64,000 nucleotides of DNA from Streptomyces aureocirculatus (GTDB lineage Bacteria > Actinomycetota > Actinomycetes > Streptomycetales > Streptomycetaceae). Under the pieces are notes generated by a model. That model saw only the letters and a program-made list of their open reading frames with translations, was not told where the DNA came from and did no database searches. The stretch covers positions 186,001 to 250,000 of the forward strand of contig NZ_JOAP01000001.1 in the NCBI RefSeq assembly GCF_000720475.1. Reading direction: 5' to 3'. The translations under genes and the position numbers were made by a program. Shown piece by piece: positions 47,130-56,779 of this stretch; the stretch's first letter is position 1; each line of letters starts with the position of its first letter.

Positions 47130-47761
47130 TCAGGGCCGGTAGATGCACGCCGCGAGCGCCACGTGCCGACGCCAGCCCAAGGTCTCGTACAGGGCACGGC
47201 CGTCTTCGGTGGCGCCGAGCACGCCGAGGGTCGCGCCGCGGTTCAGGGCCTCGTCGGTGAGGGCGCCCATGACGAAGCCGCCGAGGCCGCGGCGGCGGTG
47301 CGGCTCATGGGTCACGACCCGGTCGACGACGACGGTCTCGCCGAGGACGGCCATCTGGCCTGGGCCGCGAGCGTGCCCGCGCCGTCGTGAACCTCTATCA
47401 GGACCACGCCGTCCTGCGTGTCGGCCGACGGCGTGTAGCCCTCCGGCGCCGACCGCCCCGAGCGCCGGAGCCCGGTGGCCATCAGGTGGCCCGACTCCTC
47501 CTCGTCGACGATCCAGCCCGCGGGAAGCCATGGCTCTGCCGCCGGTGGCTCGGCCGGCACCTTGAGCCAGGTGTGCGGCACATCGACCGACGCGGCCGCC
47601 GCGCGCACCATGGTCGCGTCCGGCGCGGTCAGCACGTGTCGCGCGACCTGGTCCTCCTTGCCCACCCGCACATACAGCCCCCAGGGCCGTTCCTCCGGCG
47701 TGGGCCTCCCCCGCGACACGGCCCAGCCCGCCGCCCAGGTCCTCATCAGTTCCTCGACCAT
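47130..47761 (-). pseudogene. GNAT acetyltransferase with a frameshift
   Basis: Two reading frames together make one ~210-residue GNAT. The first starts at ATG 47761 behind GGGAGGG and runs MVEELMRTWAAGW through VVLIEVHDGAGTLAAQ; the second, shifted by one base, continues GQMAVLGETVVVDRVVTHEP, HRRRGLGGFVM (acetyl-CoA loop) and ALYETLGW to the stop at 47130. The shift lies within about 47350-47372 in a G/C-rich run, and the first frame alone would end at 47312 without the acetyl-CoA site. A real mutation or a one-base sequence error are both possible. Confidence 0.8.
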
Positions 47762-47808
47762 GCGTCCCTCCCGGAATATGCGTACATATGCGATACGTGT
47801 GCGCCTTG

Positions 47809-47841
47809 CGTACGGCGGACGTACGGCAGACGTACGGCATG
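47809..47841. repeat. 11-bp tandem repeat, three copies
   Basis: CGTACGGCGGA, CGTACGGCAGA and CGTACGGCATG follow each other without gap, upstream of the GNAT relic. Each contains the palindrome CGTACG. Confidence 0.85.
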
Positions 47842-47965
47842 CGTGTGACATGTGTGCGATAAATTGAACTCTAGTCCAGAATATCGCTCAGCGGGAGAGT
47901 GTTCGAGTACGGAGCGAGCAGCGGTGCGGTCCGCGGTGGCGGCTGTGGGGTGGAGCAGTCGGTCC

Positions 47966-48559
47966 TCAGTAGAGGCTGGAGAAGAGCACTGCCACTATCT
48001 GCGCCGGTTCCTCGCCGTCGTTGCGGAACGTGTGCGGGTGGCCGGCCGACCACTGGATGCAGTCCCCGGCGCGCAGCCGGTGGTCCACGCCGTTGTAGCG
48101 GGCCACGAGGGTGCCGCGGGTGACCGTGACGAGGTCCGTGCCCTCGTGCTGCAGGTCTTCGGTGAGGCCGCAGCCGGGGTCGAAGTCTCCCGTGACGACC
48201 TGGTAGCCGAGCTCCGGCGAGCGCAGGACGCGATAGACGACGCCGGGCGCGCGTCGCAGCGTCTCCTGGTCCTCGCGCGGGAACAGCGAGGGGGTGGCCC
48301 GGCCGCGCGAGAAGCCGAGGAACGAGCCGACGTCGTGGTCGAAGACCTTGGCGAGGCGGCCGAGGCGCTCGAGGGCGATGTCGGTCTCGCCGCGCTCCAG
48401 GGCGGCCAGGAAGGACACCGAGAGCCCGCACTCCGCGGCCACCTGACGCAGCGACATGCCGCGCTGCGTCCGCAGCCGGTGCAGCACCGCGCCCGGCGGC
48501 GGGAAGCCGAGTTCCGGATCCCGTGCGGAGGGAGGGGTCGAGGGGTCCGGAGCAGCCAT
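47966..48559 (-). CDS. XRE regulator with C-terminal cupin sensor
   Basis: A 197-residue regulator of the XRE-cupin family. The HTH is at residues ~26-80 (LHRLRTQRGMSLRQVAAECGLSVSFLAALERGETDIALERLGRLA); the cupin follows with VVTGDFDPGCGLTEDLQHEGTDLVTVTRGTLVARY and AGDCIQWSAGHPHTFRN. Such proteins sense small ligands and often control a neighbouring catabolic or transporter gene; the GNAT relic follows it on the same strand. ATG at 48559. Confidence 0.93.
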   Translation of the reverse strand: MAAPDPSTPPSARDPELGFPPPGAVLHRLRTQRGMSLRQVAAECGLSVSFLAALERGETDIALERLGRLAKVFDHDVGSFLGFSRGRATPSLFPREDQETLRRAPGVVYRVLRSPELGYQVVTGDFDPGCGLTEDLQHEGTDLVTVTRGTLVARYNGVDHRLRAGDCIQWSAGHPHTFRNDGEEPAQIVAVLFSSLY

Positions 48560-48597
48560 GACGGCATCCTAAGCACCCGCCGGGCGGCGGCGTGCGG

Positions 48598-49347
48598 TCA
48601 GGGGCGGCGGTTGTGGGTGCCCGGCGTGTAACCGAACGACCGCCGGAAGACGTCGATGAACGCGCTCGTCGACGACCAGCCGCAGCGGTGGGCGACGCTC
48701 GTGACGGGAGTGTCGTCCGCGAGCATCCGCAGGGCGTGGTACAGGCGGGACTGGGTGCGCCACTGCGGGAACGTCATGCCCAGTTCGGCGCGGAAGAGAC
48801 GGCTGAGGGTGCGCTCGCCGACTCCGGTCGCGGCCCCGAGGGCGGCGAGCGTGCGGGGGTCGGCGGGGTGGTCGTGGACGAGCGAGCAGACGGCCGCGAG
48901 GCGGGGGTCGGTGGGCGTGGGCAGTTGCATCGGCTGCTGCGGCGACGCCCGCAGTTGGTCGAGCAGGACGGCGCGCAGCCGACCGCGTTCGGGGCCGGTG
49001 GCGGCGGGCACGCGCGTGTACTCGATGATCAGCTCCCGCAGCAGCGGGCTGACGGTCAGGACCGTGGGGGCGTTCAGGCGCAGCGGGTTCTCGTCGGCGG
49101 GCAGGCCGACGAAGTGCGCGTTCAGACGGCCGTGCGCGCGGTGGGCGTGGACGGTGCCCGCGGGTACCCAGATGGCGCGGTTGCCCGGCGCGAACCACGT
49201 ACCGGCCTCCGTGGTGACGGCGACGACCCCGGAGCCCGGCAGCACGATCTGGTGGTCGTCGTGCCGGTGGGCGTCGATGCGCTCACCGGCGGCCAGGTGC
49301 CGGACGTGGGTCGGCGCCTTGGGGGTGTGACGGACGGCTTCCAGCAC
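48598..49347 (-). CDS. AraC-family regulator with N-terminal cupin
   Basis: A 249-residue AraC-type regulator. The N-terminal cupin arm has ERIDAHRHDDHQIVLPGSG and WVPAGTVHAHRAHG; the C-terminal double HTH is TLAALGAATGVGERTLSRLFRAELGMTFPQWRTQSRLYHALRML and VTSVAHRCGWSSTSAFIDVFRRSFGYTPG. GTG at 49347 follows GGAGG by 5 bases. It is divergent from an MFS exporter gene 99 bases away and probably regulates it. Confidence 0.93.
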   Translation of the reverse strand: MLEAVRHTPKAPTHVRHLAAGERIDAHRHDDHQIVLPGSGVVAVTTEAGTWFAPGNRAIWVPAGTVHAHRAHGRLNAHFVGLPADENPLRLNAPTVLTVSPLLRELIIEYTRVPAATGPERGRLRAVLLDQLRASPQQPMQLPTPTDPRLAAVCSLVHDHPADPRTLAALGAATGVGERTLSRLFRAELGMTFPQWRTQSRLYHALRMLADDTPVTSVAHRCGWSSTSAFIDVFRRSFGYTPGTHNRRP

Positions 49348-49446
49348 GGCACCTCCGTGCGTATGCGCGTTCACTTGGCGGATAATCGCTACAGGCTGGC
49401 ACTTTATCGGAAGCCCGACAGCGGTCACGGTGGCGACGATCGACCG

Positions 49447-50721
49447 GTGTCCACAAACAAACCCCTCACCCTGCTGTCCCTCAGTCACGCCTGCGTGGAC
49501 GTGTACCAGGGCTCGGTCGCCGCCCTCGTACCGTTCTTCGTGTCCGAGCGCGCCTACTCCTACGCCGCCGCGTCCGGCATCGTCCTCGCCGCCTCGCTTC
49601 TCTCGTCCGTGGTGCAGCCCCTGTTCGGGGCGCTCACCGACAAGTGGGCGATGCCGTGGCTGCTGCCGGTGAGTTCACTGGTGGGCGGCGCGGGCGTGGC
49701 GCTCAGCGGCGTCGGCGGCTCCTACGCGCTCACACTGGCGGTCGTCGCCGTCTCCGGGATCGGCGTCGCGGCGTACCACCCCGAGGCCGCCCGTATGGCG
49801 CGCGTCGCGAGCCGGGGCAGCCACACCGCGATGGGCTGGTTCTCCCTGGGCGGCAACGTCGGCTTCGCGACGGCGCCGCTGCTGGTCGCCGCCGTGGGCG
49901 CGACCGGCGGCCTGGGCGCGTCCCCGCTGCTCGTCGTGCCGGCGGTCGCGGGCACGGCCCTGTGCGCGCTGGCGCTGCGCGCGCTCAGGGCGCCGGGCAC
50001 GGCCACGGCCGCCGCCCGGGGCGGCGACGCCGGCGGCCACGACGACTGGCCCTCCTTCCTGCGTCTCTCCGGTGCCGTGGTGTGCCGCTCGATCGTCTTC
50101 GTCGGCCTGAGCGCCTTCATCGCGCTGTACGTACGTGAGCGCACCTCCGGCGGTGAGTTCGCCGGTACGGTCGCGCTGTTCGTGCTCTATCTCGGCGGCG
50201 CGGTCGGCACGGTCGTCGGTGGTCGGCTCGCCACCCGGCACAGCCGCGTCACGGTGGTGAAGTGGTCGTACGCGCTGAGCGTGCTCGCCGTCGCCGGAGT
50301 CGTCCTCGTCCCCGGCCCCCTCCTGTACCTGTTCGTCGCAGTCACCTCCGCGGGTCTGTACGTGCCCTTCTCCCTGCATGTCACGCTCGGCCAGGACTAC
50401 CTGCCGCGGCGCGTGGGCACCGCCGGCGGTGTGACGCTGGGGCTGACCGTCAGCGTCGGTGGCGTGGCGAGCCCCGCCATCGGTGTCCTCGCGGACACGA
50501 CGTCCCTCCAGATCGCCCTGGCGCCCCTGATCGTCCTGCCCGCCGTGGGCTGGCTGCTGCTGCGACCCCTGCGCGAGCCCGCCATGCCGGAAGCGGGACC
50601 CGTGGCGGAAGCGGGCCTCGTGGCGGAAGCCGTTCCCGCCACGGACGCGGCGCCCTGCTACGAACCACCGGCGCGTGTGCGCTCCGCGCCCGGCGCGATA
50701 CATCCACCCGGGCCAAGCTGA
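49447..50721 (+). CDS. MFS transporter, fosmidomycin-resistance (Fsr) type
   Basis: A 424-residue 12-helix MFS exporter. The N-terminus LTLLSLSHACVDVYQGSVAALVPFF and GVAAYHPEAARMA are hallmarks of the Fsr group; SLHVTLGQDYLPRRVGTAGGVTLGL is the matching second-half segment. GTG at 49447. The C-terminal tail contains three 18-bp repeats (50587-50640, EAGPVA-type). Probably controlled by the divergent AraC regulator; substrate uncertain. Confidence 0.9.
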   Translation: MSTNKPLTLLSLSHACVDVYQGSVAALVPFFVSERAYSYAAASGIVLAASLLSSVVQPLFGALTDKWAMPWLLPVSSLVGGAGVALSGVGGSYALTLAVVAVSGIGVAAYHPEAARMARVASRGSHTAMGWFSLGGNVGFATAPLLVAAVGATGGLGASPLLVVPAVAGTALCALALRALRAPGTATAAARGGDAGGHDDWPSFLRLSGAVVCRSIVFVGLSAFIALYVRERTSGGEFAGTVALFVLYLGGAVGTVVGGRLATRHSRVTVVKWSYALSVLAVAGVVLVPGPLLYLFVAVTSAGLYVPFSLHVTLGQDYLPRRVGTAGGVTLGLTVSVGGVASPAIGVLADTTSLQIALAPLIVLPAVGWLLLRPLREPAMPEAGPVAEAGLVAEAVPATDAAPCYEPPARVRSAPGAIHPPGPS

Positions 50722-50757
50722 TCTGCGCAGTTGGGAGCCCGCTTCTACGGTGGCTGA

Positions 50758-52002
50758 ATGGTCACCAGGTACCTTTCGCGTCCGCTCGGGCGCGCCACCG
50801 TCCTGCGCGCCGCGGCCCTCGCCACCGGCGCCTCGGTCTGCCTGTCGGCACCGGCGGTCGGCCTGTCGGCACCGGTGGTCGGCCCTTCGGTACCGGCCGT
50901 CGCCACCGAGCCCGCGCCGCCGAAGCCGCTGCCCGCGTACTCCTCGTCCCTGCTCGACCGGCCCGGTACCCAGGTGCGCCCGGCAGTGGGCGTCCCGCGG
51001 GCCCCCAGTGACCTGACCGCCCGCTCCTGGCTGGTGTCCGACGCCCGCACGGGCGAGGTGCTCGCCGCGCACAACGCGCACCGCAGACTGCGGCCCGCGT
51101 CCACCCTCAAGTCCCTGTTCGCCCTGACGGCACTGCCCCGGCTGCACCCGGACACCCCGCACACGGTCACCGACCACGAACTCCGCGAGGTCGGCGGCGG
51201 CAGCAGCCTGGTGGGCGTCGACGCGGGGCGCCGGTACCGGGTCGCGGACCTGTGGCGCGGGGTGTTCCTCAGCTCGGGCAACGACGCGGTGCACGTCCTC
51301 GCCGAGATGAACGGCGGCTGGGGGCGCACCGTGCGGCAGATGCAGGCCAAGGCCCGCGAGCTCGGCGCCAGGGACACCCATGTGGTCTCGCCCGACGGCT
51401 ACGACGCCCCCGGCCAGGTGTCGTCCGCGTTCGACCTCGCGGTGTTCGGCCGGGCCGGTCTCGCCGATCCCCAGTTCGCCCGCTACTGCTCGACGGTGCG
51501 GGCGCGCTTCCCGCACGGCAGGTGGTCGTACCCCATCCAGAACACCAACCGCCTCCTCACGGGCGCGGACGGCGTGGACCGCTACCCCGGTCTGATCGGC
51601 GTCAAGAACGGTTACACCAGCGGCGCCGGGCACACCCTCATCGCCGCGGCCCACCGTGGCACCCGCACCGTGCTCGTGACGGTGATGAACCCGAGCGGGG
51701 GCGGCTTCAGCGTGTACGAGGAGGCCAGGTCGCTGCTGGACTGGGGCTTCACCGCGGTCGGCCGCGTACAGCCGGTGGGGTCGCTGCTGCCCGCCAAGCC
51801 GCGCAAGGCCCCGGACCGGGACCTGCGCAGCGCGGCGGCCGCGATCGTGCCGTCAGGACGGTCCGAAGACTCGGACTGGCCCGCCCTGGTGCTTGTCGCC
51901 GTGGGCTCGGCGGCCGTTCTCGTCGGGTGCCTGGTGCTCGTGCGCCGGCGAGCGGCTACGGTGGCCCGACGCGGGGCCGCGGGAGGGGAGTTCATCCGGT
52001 GA
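50758..52002 (+). CDS. D-alanyl-D-alanine carboxypeptidase (S11-type)
   Basis: A 414-residue extracytoplasmic serine peptidase that trims the fifth residue of peptidoglycan stems. Active-site motifs are SxxK at Ser115-Lys118 (PASTLK), SGN at 173-175 ([10 protein letters not shown]), and KNG in [13 protein letters not shown] replacing the usual KTG. A signal-type N-terminus precedes three 7-residue LSAPAVG-type repeats (bases 50842-50904), and a C-terminal helix ([19 protein letters not shown]) anchors it in the membrane. ATG at 50758. Its stop overlaps the start of the next gene (GTGA). Confidence 0.93.
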   Translation: MVTRYLSRPLGRATVLRAAALATGASVCLSAPAVGLSAPVVGPSVPAVATEPAPPKPLPAYSSSLLDRPGTQVRPAVGVPRAPSDLTARSWLVSDARTGEVLAAHNAHRRLRPASTLKSLFALTALPRLHPDTPHTVTDHELREVGGGSSLVGVDAGRRYRVADLWRGVFLSSGNDAVHVLAEMNGGWGRTVRQMQAKARELGARDTHVVSPDGYDAPGQVSSAFDLAVFGRAGLADPQFARYCSTVRARFPHGRWSYPIQNTNRLLTGADGVDRYPGLIGVKNGYTSGAGHTLIAAAHRGTRTVLVTVMNPSGGGFSVYEEARSLLDWGFTAVGRVQPVGSLLPAKPRKAPDRDLRSAAAAIVPSGRSEDSDWPALVLVAVGSAAVLVGCLVLVRRRAATVARRGAAGGEFIR

Positions 52003-53012
52003 GCGAGTCGTTGGGGGTGGCCGTGCTCGGTGCGGGCCACATGGGCGCCGATCACGTACGGCGCCTCGCGCGGTCCGTGGTCGGGGCCCACGTGGTGACC
52101 GTCGCGGACCCCGACCGGGCGCGGGCAGGTGCCGCCGTGGCCGGGCTCGGCGGTGTACGCGTGCACGCCGACGCGCTCGCCGCGATCGCGGAGCCCGGCG
52201 TGGGCGCGGTGCTCGTGGCCTCGCCCGACCACGCGCACGAGGAGGCGTTGCTCGCCGCGCTCGATCGCGGTCTGCCGGTGCTGTGCGAGAAGCCGCTCGC
52301 GCACGACGCCGCGGCCGCGCTGCGCGTGGTGGCGGCGGAGGCCCGCGGCGGGCGGCGGCTGATCCAGGTGGGGTTCATGCGCCGCTACGACGCCGAGTAC
52401 CTGCGGCTGAAGGCGCTTCTCGACTCCGGCGGCATCGGCCGACCCCTGATGCTGCATTGCCGGCATCGCAATGTTGCCTCGCCCCCGCACTTCACCTCCG
52501 CGATGCTGATCTCCAGCTCGGTGTCGCACGAGATCGACGCGGCCCGCTGGCTCCTCGGTCAGGAGGTGACCGCGGTGACCGTGATCAGGCCGCGCCCGTC
52601 GGCGAGTGCCCCCGCCGGTCTGCAGGATCCGCAGCTCGTGCTCTTCGAGACGGACGCCGGTGCCGTCGTGGACGTGGAGATCTTCGTCAACTGCGGCTTC
52701 GGCTACGAGGTCGTCTGCGAGGCGGTCGGCGAGAAAGGCAGCGCCCGCATCGGCGACGAGCCCGCGATGGTGGTGCGGTCCGCGGGCCGCGCCCAGCGGG
52801 AGATCGCGCAGGACTACGTGGTGCGGTTCGCCGACGCCTACGACCGCGAGGTGCGCGAGTGGGTGGCGGACGCGCGCGTGGGCCGGGTGACGGGGCCGAG
52901 CGCGTGGGACGGATACGCGGCGGCGGCCGTCGCCGAGGCGGGGGTGCGGGCGCTCGTCGACGGCGGCCGGGTCGAGGTCGGCCTCGCGGAGCGCCCCGCC
53001 TTCTACCGCTGA
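51999..53012 (+). CDS. Gfo/Idh/MocA-family oxidoreductase, inositol dehydrogenase-like
   Basis: A 337-residue NAD(P)-dependent sugar or cyclitol dehydrogenase. The Rossmann motif [15 protein letters not shown] is at residues ~6-20, the EKP motif in LCEKPLAHD near 100, and the active-site His in [15 protein letters not shown] near 180. Its layout is closest to myo-inositol 2-dehydrogenases. GTG at 51999 lies in a GTGA overlap with the carboxypeptidase gene; that coupling to a cell-wall enzyme is not typical of inositol catabolism. Confidence 0.92.
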   Translation: MSESLGVAVLGAGHMGADHVRRLARSVVGAHVVTVADPDRARAGAAVAGLGGVRVHADALAAIAEPGVGAVLVASPDHAHEEALLAALDRGLPVLCEKPLAHDAAAALRVVAAEARGGRRLIQVGFMRRYDAEYLRLKALLDSGGIGRPLMLHCRHRNVASPPHFTSAMLISSSVSHEIDAARWLLGQEVTAVTVIRPRPSASAPAGLQDPQLVLFETDAGAVVDVEIFVNCGFGYEVVCEAVGEKGSARIGDEPAMVVRSAGRAQREIAQDYVVRFADAYDREVREWVADARVGRVTGPSAWDGYAAAAVAEAGVRALVDGGRVEVGLAERPAFYR

Positions 53013-53071
53013 GCCGTCGGCTCGCACGGCCTGCCCGCCCCGGCGTCACCGTACCGCCGTGTCCCTGCCGT

Positions 53072-53485
53072 TCACACCCCGCCGAGGAGCTGGTGGAGAC
53101 CGCGGTCCAGGTCGCTGTCCGCCTCTTCGTCGCCCGCGCCCACCACGGCGTACGACCGCATCAGGAACCGGCGCAGGGCGGCGCGGTCGAACTGGACGAG
53201 GGCAAGACCGTGGACCGCGTGGAACTCCAGAACCGTGCGCGCCCGGCCGCACGGCCAGATGTGCACGTCCCCGGTGCCCGCGGGCGCGCTGAGACCGGCT
53301 TCGAGCAGGCCGCGGCCGAAGACCCAGGTGACCTCGGCGCCGTCCAGGGACACCTCGGGCGGGAAGGAGATCTGCACGGCGAGCGGGTCGGCCGCGGTGT
53401 AGCGCAGCGTCACGGGGATGGTCCGTTCACGCCCCTCGGGGGTGATCAGACGGGCACGGGCGGACTGTTCGAGCGTGACGGCCAT
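53072..53485 (-). CDS. SsgA-like sporulation/cell-division protein (SALP)
   Basis: A 137-residue SsgA/SsgB-family protein, a group found only in morphologically complex actinomycetes, which position septa and cell-wall synthesis during sporulation. Conserved segments are VTLRYTAADPLAVQISFPPEV, VTWVFGRGLLEAGL and GTGDVHIWPC, close to the SsgB-type length. ATG at 53485 with GGAGA 6-7 bases upstream. It is convergent with the oxidoreductase and divergent from the carboxyltransferase gene. The nearby D,D-carboxypeptidase fits a cell-wall context. Confidence 0.92.
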   Translation of the reverse strand: MAVTLEQSARARLITPEGRERTIPVTLRYTAADPLAVQISFPPEVSLDGAEVTWVFGRGLLEAGLSAPAGTGDVHIWPCGRARTVLEFHAVHGLALVQFDRAALRRFLMRSYAVVGAGDEEADSDLDRGLHQLLGGV

Positions 53486-53726
53486 GGTCGTTCTCCACTT
53501 CTCCTGCTTCCTTGCCCCTTCGACCCCGTTCCGGGTGCCCGTATTACGCAAGCGCACGAAGAGATCCGTGTGACCTACACCACTCCCGCCCTGGTGGGAC
53601 CGGCGCTGCTGGTCTTCACGTCCGGCGGTACGGGCACGTTCCTGCCCCCGCTCGCCAGGGCTGAGGGCGTGCGTGGCGCCAGTGGGTTCTCGACGAACGC
53701 GGGGCGAGGGGGTAGGAGTACGAGGC

Positions 53727-55109
53727 GTGTCCCCTTTTTCGCTGTCTTCGTCGCCCCAGCCGCCCGCGGGGCCATCCCGCGCTCCGGGCCGTGTGTCCGC
53801 GCGGGCGGCCGTCGCCGCCGTGGCGTCGGACTTCGCCGAACTGCCGTACCCGTCGCGGGCAGGGCGGCCGGACGGCCCGCTGGCGTGGGCGGGGTACGAC
53901 GACGCGCGGGCCGTCGCGCGTGAGCGTACGGGAGAGACGGAATCGGTGATCGCGGGGACCGCGACGGTCGCGGGCGAGACGGCCGTCCTGGTGTCCTTCG
54001 ACTTCCGGTATCTGGGCGGCTCGCTCGGTGAACGCACCGGAGACCGGCTGGAGGCGGCCTACACGGCCGCTCGCGAACGGGGCCTGCCGCTCGTCTCCCT
54101 CATCGCGACCGGCGGCAGCCGCATGCAGGAGGGCATGCGCGCCCTGCACCAGCTCCAGCGCGTGGCGGCCCAGTCGGTGCTGAACCGCGCGGCCGGACTG
54201 CCCCAGATCGCGGTGGTGCGCGACCCTACGACGGGCGGCGGCTGGGCCACGCTCGGCGCGGGCGCCGACATCGTCCTCGCACAGCCCGGCGCGCAGGTGG
54301 GCTTCGCGGGGTCGCGGGTCAGACCGCCGGACGCGGACCCGGCCGCGTACACGGCGGAGGCCCAGCTCGCCGCGGGCGCGATCGACGCCGTCGTCGCGCC
54401 GGAGCTGCTGCCCGCCCGCCTCGGCCGCTGGCTGCGGCTGCTCACCACGCCCGCGACCGGCGCGCCCGAGCCGCCGCGCGCCCTCGGCGCCACGGCCCTG
54501 CCCGCCACCGGCTGGGACGCGGTGCACCGGGCCCGCGCCGCCGGACGTCCGCGCGCCGAGGCCTACTTGGACGCCTACTTCGACGTCCGCGAACCGCTGA
54601 GCGGCGACCGCTGCGGCGGCGCGGACGACACCGTGCTGTGCGGCTTCGGACTGCGCGCGGGCCGGGCGGTCGCGTACGCCGCCCAGACCGGCACGCCCAC
54701 CCGCCCGGCCGGGTACCGCACCGCGGCCCGCCTCATCCGCCTCGCCGACCGGCTGTCGGTGCCCGTCCTCACCCTCGTCGACACCCCCGGCGCGGCCAAC
54801 GACGCGGCGGCGGAGCGGGCGGGCGCGGGCGCGGCCATCGCGGACGTCTTCGCGGCGGTGGCCGCCGCGCGCGTCCCCGTCACGTCCCTGGTGATCGGCG
54901 AGGGCGGCTCGGGCGGCGCCCTGGCCCTCGCCGCGCCCGCCGACACCTGGGCCACGCCGGACAGCTACTTCTCGGTCATCGGCCCCGAGGCCGCGGCCGC
55001 CATCCTGAAGCTCCCGCACGAGGACGTCCCGGACCTGGCAGGACGGCTGCGGCTGCGGCCACAGGACCTGGTGGAGCTCGGCGTCGTACGCGGAGTCGTG
55101 CCGCGCTGA
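53727..55109 (+). CDS. Fused carboxyltransferase (acetyl-CoA carboxylase beta/alpha type)
   Basis: A 460-residue protein joining two crotonase-fold halves: an AccD-like half (GLPLVSLIATGGSRMQEGMRAL, TTGGGWATLGAGADIVLAQPGAQVGFAGSRV) and an AccA-like half (LSVPVLTLVDTPGAANDAAAE, VIGEGGSGGALALAAPADTWATPDSYFSVIGPEAAAAIL). It should transfer CO2 from carboxybiotin to an acyl-CoA, but no biotin carrier or biotin carboxylase gene is nearby. The Cys4 zinc finger of AccD is missing. GTG at 53727 follows GGTAGGAG by 8 bases. Confidence 0.9.
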   Translation: MSPFSLSSSPQPPAGPSRAPGRVSARAAVAAVASDFAELPYPSRAGRPDGPLAWAGYDDARAVARERTGETESVIAGTATVAGETAVLVSFDFRYLGGSLGERTGDRLEAAYTAARERGLPLVSLIATGGSRMQEGMRALHQLQRVAAQSVLNRAAGLPQIAVVRDPTTGGGWATLGAGADIVLAQPGAQVGFAGSRVRPPDADPAAYTAEAQLAAGAIDAVVAPELLPARLGRWLRLLTTPATGAPEPPRALGATALPATGWDAVHRARAAGRPRAEAYLDAYFDVREPLSGDRCGGADDTVLCGFGLRAGRAVAYAAQTGTPTRPAGYRTAARLIRLADRLSVPVLTLVDTPGAANDAAAERAGAGAAIADVFAAVAAARVPVTSLVIGEGGSGGALALAAPADTWATPDSYFSVIGPEAAAAILKLPHEDVPDLAGRLRLRPQDLVELGVVRGVVPR

Positions 55110-55204
55110 CACCGCCCACCGCCGCCCACGGGCGGGCCCCGCCCCACGCGGTCCGCCCCGTCCCGTGCCGTGCGGGATCGGGTCCCGCGTTGCAGGATGG
55201 CCGC

Positions 55205-56746
55205 ATGTTGTTTGTCCGGGTGGCGGAGGTGTCCAAGGGCGTGGCCGCGACGTCCGCGCGGTCACTGAAGATCGAACTTCTGGCCGAGCTGTTCCGGGCG
55301 GCGGAGCCAGACGACGTACCGCTGGTCATCCCCTATCTCGCCGGACGGCTGCCGCAGGGCCGCATCGGAGTGGGGTGGAACGCCCTGAAGGACCCCGTCG
55401 CCCCGGCGGCGGTGCCGACGCTCACCGTGGGGGACGTGGACTCCGCCCTCACCGCGCTCGCCGGGGTGGCGGGGCCGGGCGCGCAGGGCGAACGCAGGCG
55501 CCTCGCACAGGAGTTGCTCGGTGCGGCCACGGAGGTGGAACAGCGTTTCCTGCTGGGACTGCTGACCGGGGAGGTGCGTCAGGGCGCCCTGGACGCCGTG
55601 GCCGCGGAGGGGCTCGCGCGTGCCACCGGGGCGCAGGCCGCGCCGGTGCGGCGCGCGGTGATGCTGGCGGGGGCGCTCGCCCCGGTCGCGCGGGCGCTGC
55701 TCGCACGCGGGCCGGAGGCGCTCGACGAGTTCCGGCTGACGGTGGGCCGTCCCGTGCAGCCGATGCTGGCGCACAGCGCGCCGTCCGTGGGCGAGGGCAT
55801 CGAGAAGCTGGGCCCGTGTGCCGTCGAGGAGAAGCTGGACGGCATCCGCGTCCAGGTGCACCGCGACGGATCCGACGTACGCGTCTACACCCGTACGCTC
55901 GACGACATCACCGCCCGGCTGCCGGAAGTGACGTCCGCCGTACAGGAGTTGGCGGGCGAGCACTTCATTCTGGACGGCGAGGTCATCGCGCTCGGGCCCG
56001 ACGGGCGGCCGCGGTCCTTCCAGGACATCGCCGGGCGGGTGGGGTCCCGGCTCGACGTGGCCACGGCAGCCGCCGAGCTGCCGCTGTCCCCGGTCTTCTT
56101 CGACGCCTTGTCCGCCGACGGCGAGGACCTCCTCGACCTGCCCCTGCGGGAGCGGCACGTCCGCCTCACGCGCCTGGTGCCCGAACCCATGCGGGTCCGC
56201 CGCACGCTGGTGCCCGACCCCGCCGACGAGGAGGCGCGCGGGGCCGCCGACGCGTTCTTCGCCGAGACGCTGGCGCGCGGCCACGAAGGCGCGGTCCTGA
56301 AGGGGCTCGACGCCCCCTACAGCGCGGGCCGCCGGGGCGCTTCCTGGCTCAAGGTCAAGCCAGTGCACACCCTGGACCTGGTGGTCCTCGCGGCCGAGTG
56401 GGGGCACGGCAGGCGTACGGGGAAGCTGTCCAACCTGCACCTGGGGGCGCGGCGCGGCGACGGGACGTACACCATGCTCGGCAAGACCTTCAAGGGCATG
56501 ACCGACGCGATGCTCACCTGGCAGACCGAGCGGCTGCGGGCGCTGGCCGTCGAGGAGGAGGGGCATGTGGTGCGGGTCCGCCCGGAGCTGGTAGTGGAGA
56601 TCGCCTACGACGGGCTGCAGCGGTCCACACGCTACCCGGCGGGGGTGACGCTGCGGTTCGCACGGGTGGTGCGCTACCGGGAGGACAAGCCGCCGCAGGA
56701 GGCGGACACGGTGGAGACGGTGCTCGCACGGTACGACGAGTCGTAG
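55205..56746 (+). CDS. ATP-dependent DNA ligase, archaeal LigB type
   Basis: A 513-residue ATP-dependent ligase. The N-terminal DNA-binding domain (residues ~1-185) precedes the nucleotidyltransferase domain with adenylated Lys210 in EEKLDGIRVQV, RTLDDITARLPEV, FILDGEVIAL, LPLRERHVRL, and motif V WLKVKP; the OB domain ends RFARVVRYREDKPP. Domain order is that of archaeal-type ligases that occur beside the NAD-dependent LigA in actinomycetes. ATG at 55205. Monocistronic; role is likely in repair. Confidence 0.94.
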   Translation: MLFVRVAEVSKGVAATSARSLKIELLAELFRAAEPDDVPLVIPYLAGRLPQGRIGVGWNALKDPVAPAAVPTLTVGDVDSALTALAGVAGPGAQGERRRLAQELLGAATEVEQRFLLGLLTGEVRQGALDAVAAEGLARATGAQAAPVRRAVMLAGALAPVARALLARGPEALDEFRLTVGRPVQPMLAHSAPSVGEGIEKLGPCAVEEKLDGIRVQVHRDGSDVRVYTRTLDDITARLPEVTSAVQELAGEHFILDGEVIALGPDGRPRSFQDIAGRVGSRLDVATAAAELPLSPVFFDALSADGEDLLDLPLRERHVRLTRLVPEPMRVRRTLVPDPADEEARGAADAFFAETLARGHEGAVLKGLDAPYSAGRRGASWLKVKPVHTLDLVVLAAEWGHGRRTGKLSNLHLGARRGDGTYTMLGKTFKGMTDAMLTWQTERLRALAVEEEGHVVRVRPELVVEIAYDGLQRSTRYPAGVTLRFARVVRYREDKPPQEADTVETVLARYDES

Positions 56747-56779
56747 CCGGGCGGCAGCGGGGTGCCGGGCACCGCCCCG

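Noticed and set aside
47870..47895. Partly symmetric ATTGAACT-CT-AGTCCAGAAT segment between the XRE-cupin and GNAT genes as an operator
   Set aside because: Only the ACT/AGT core is symmetric and several positions mismatch, so I could not separate it from chance.
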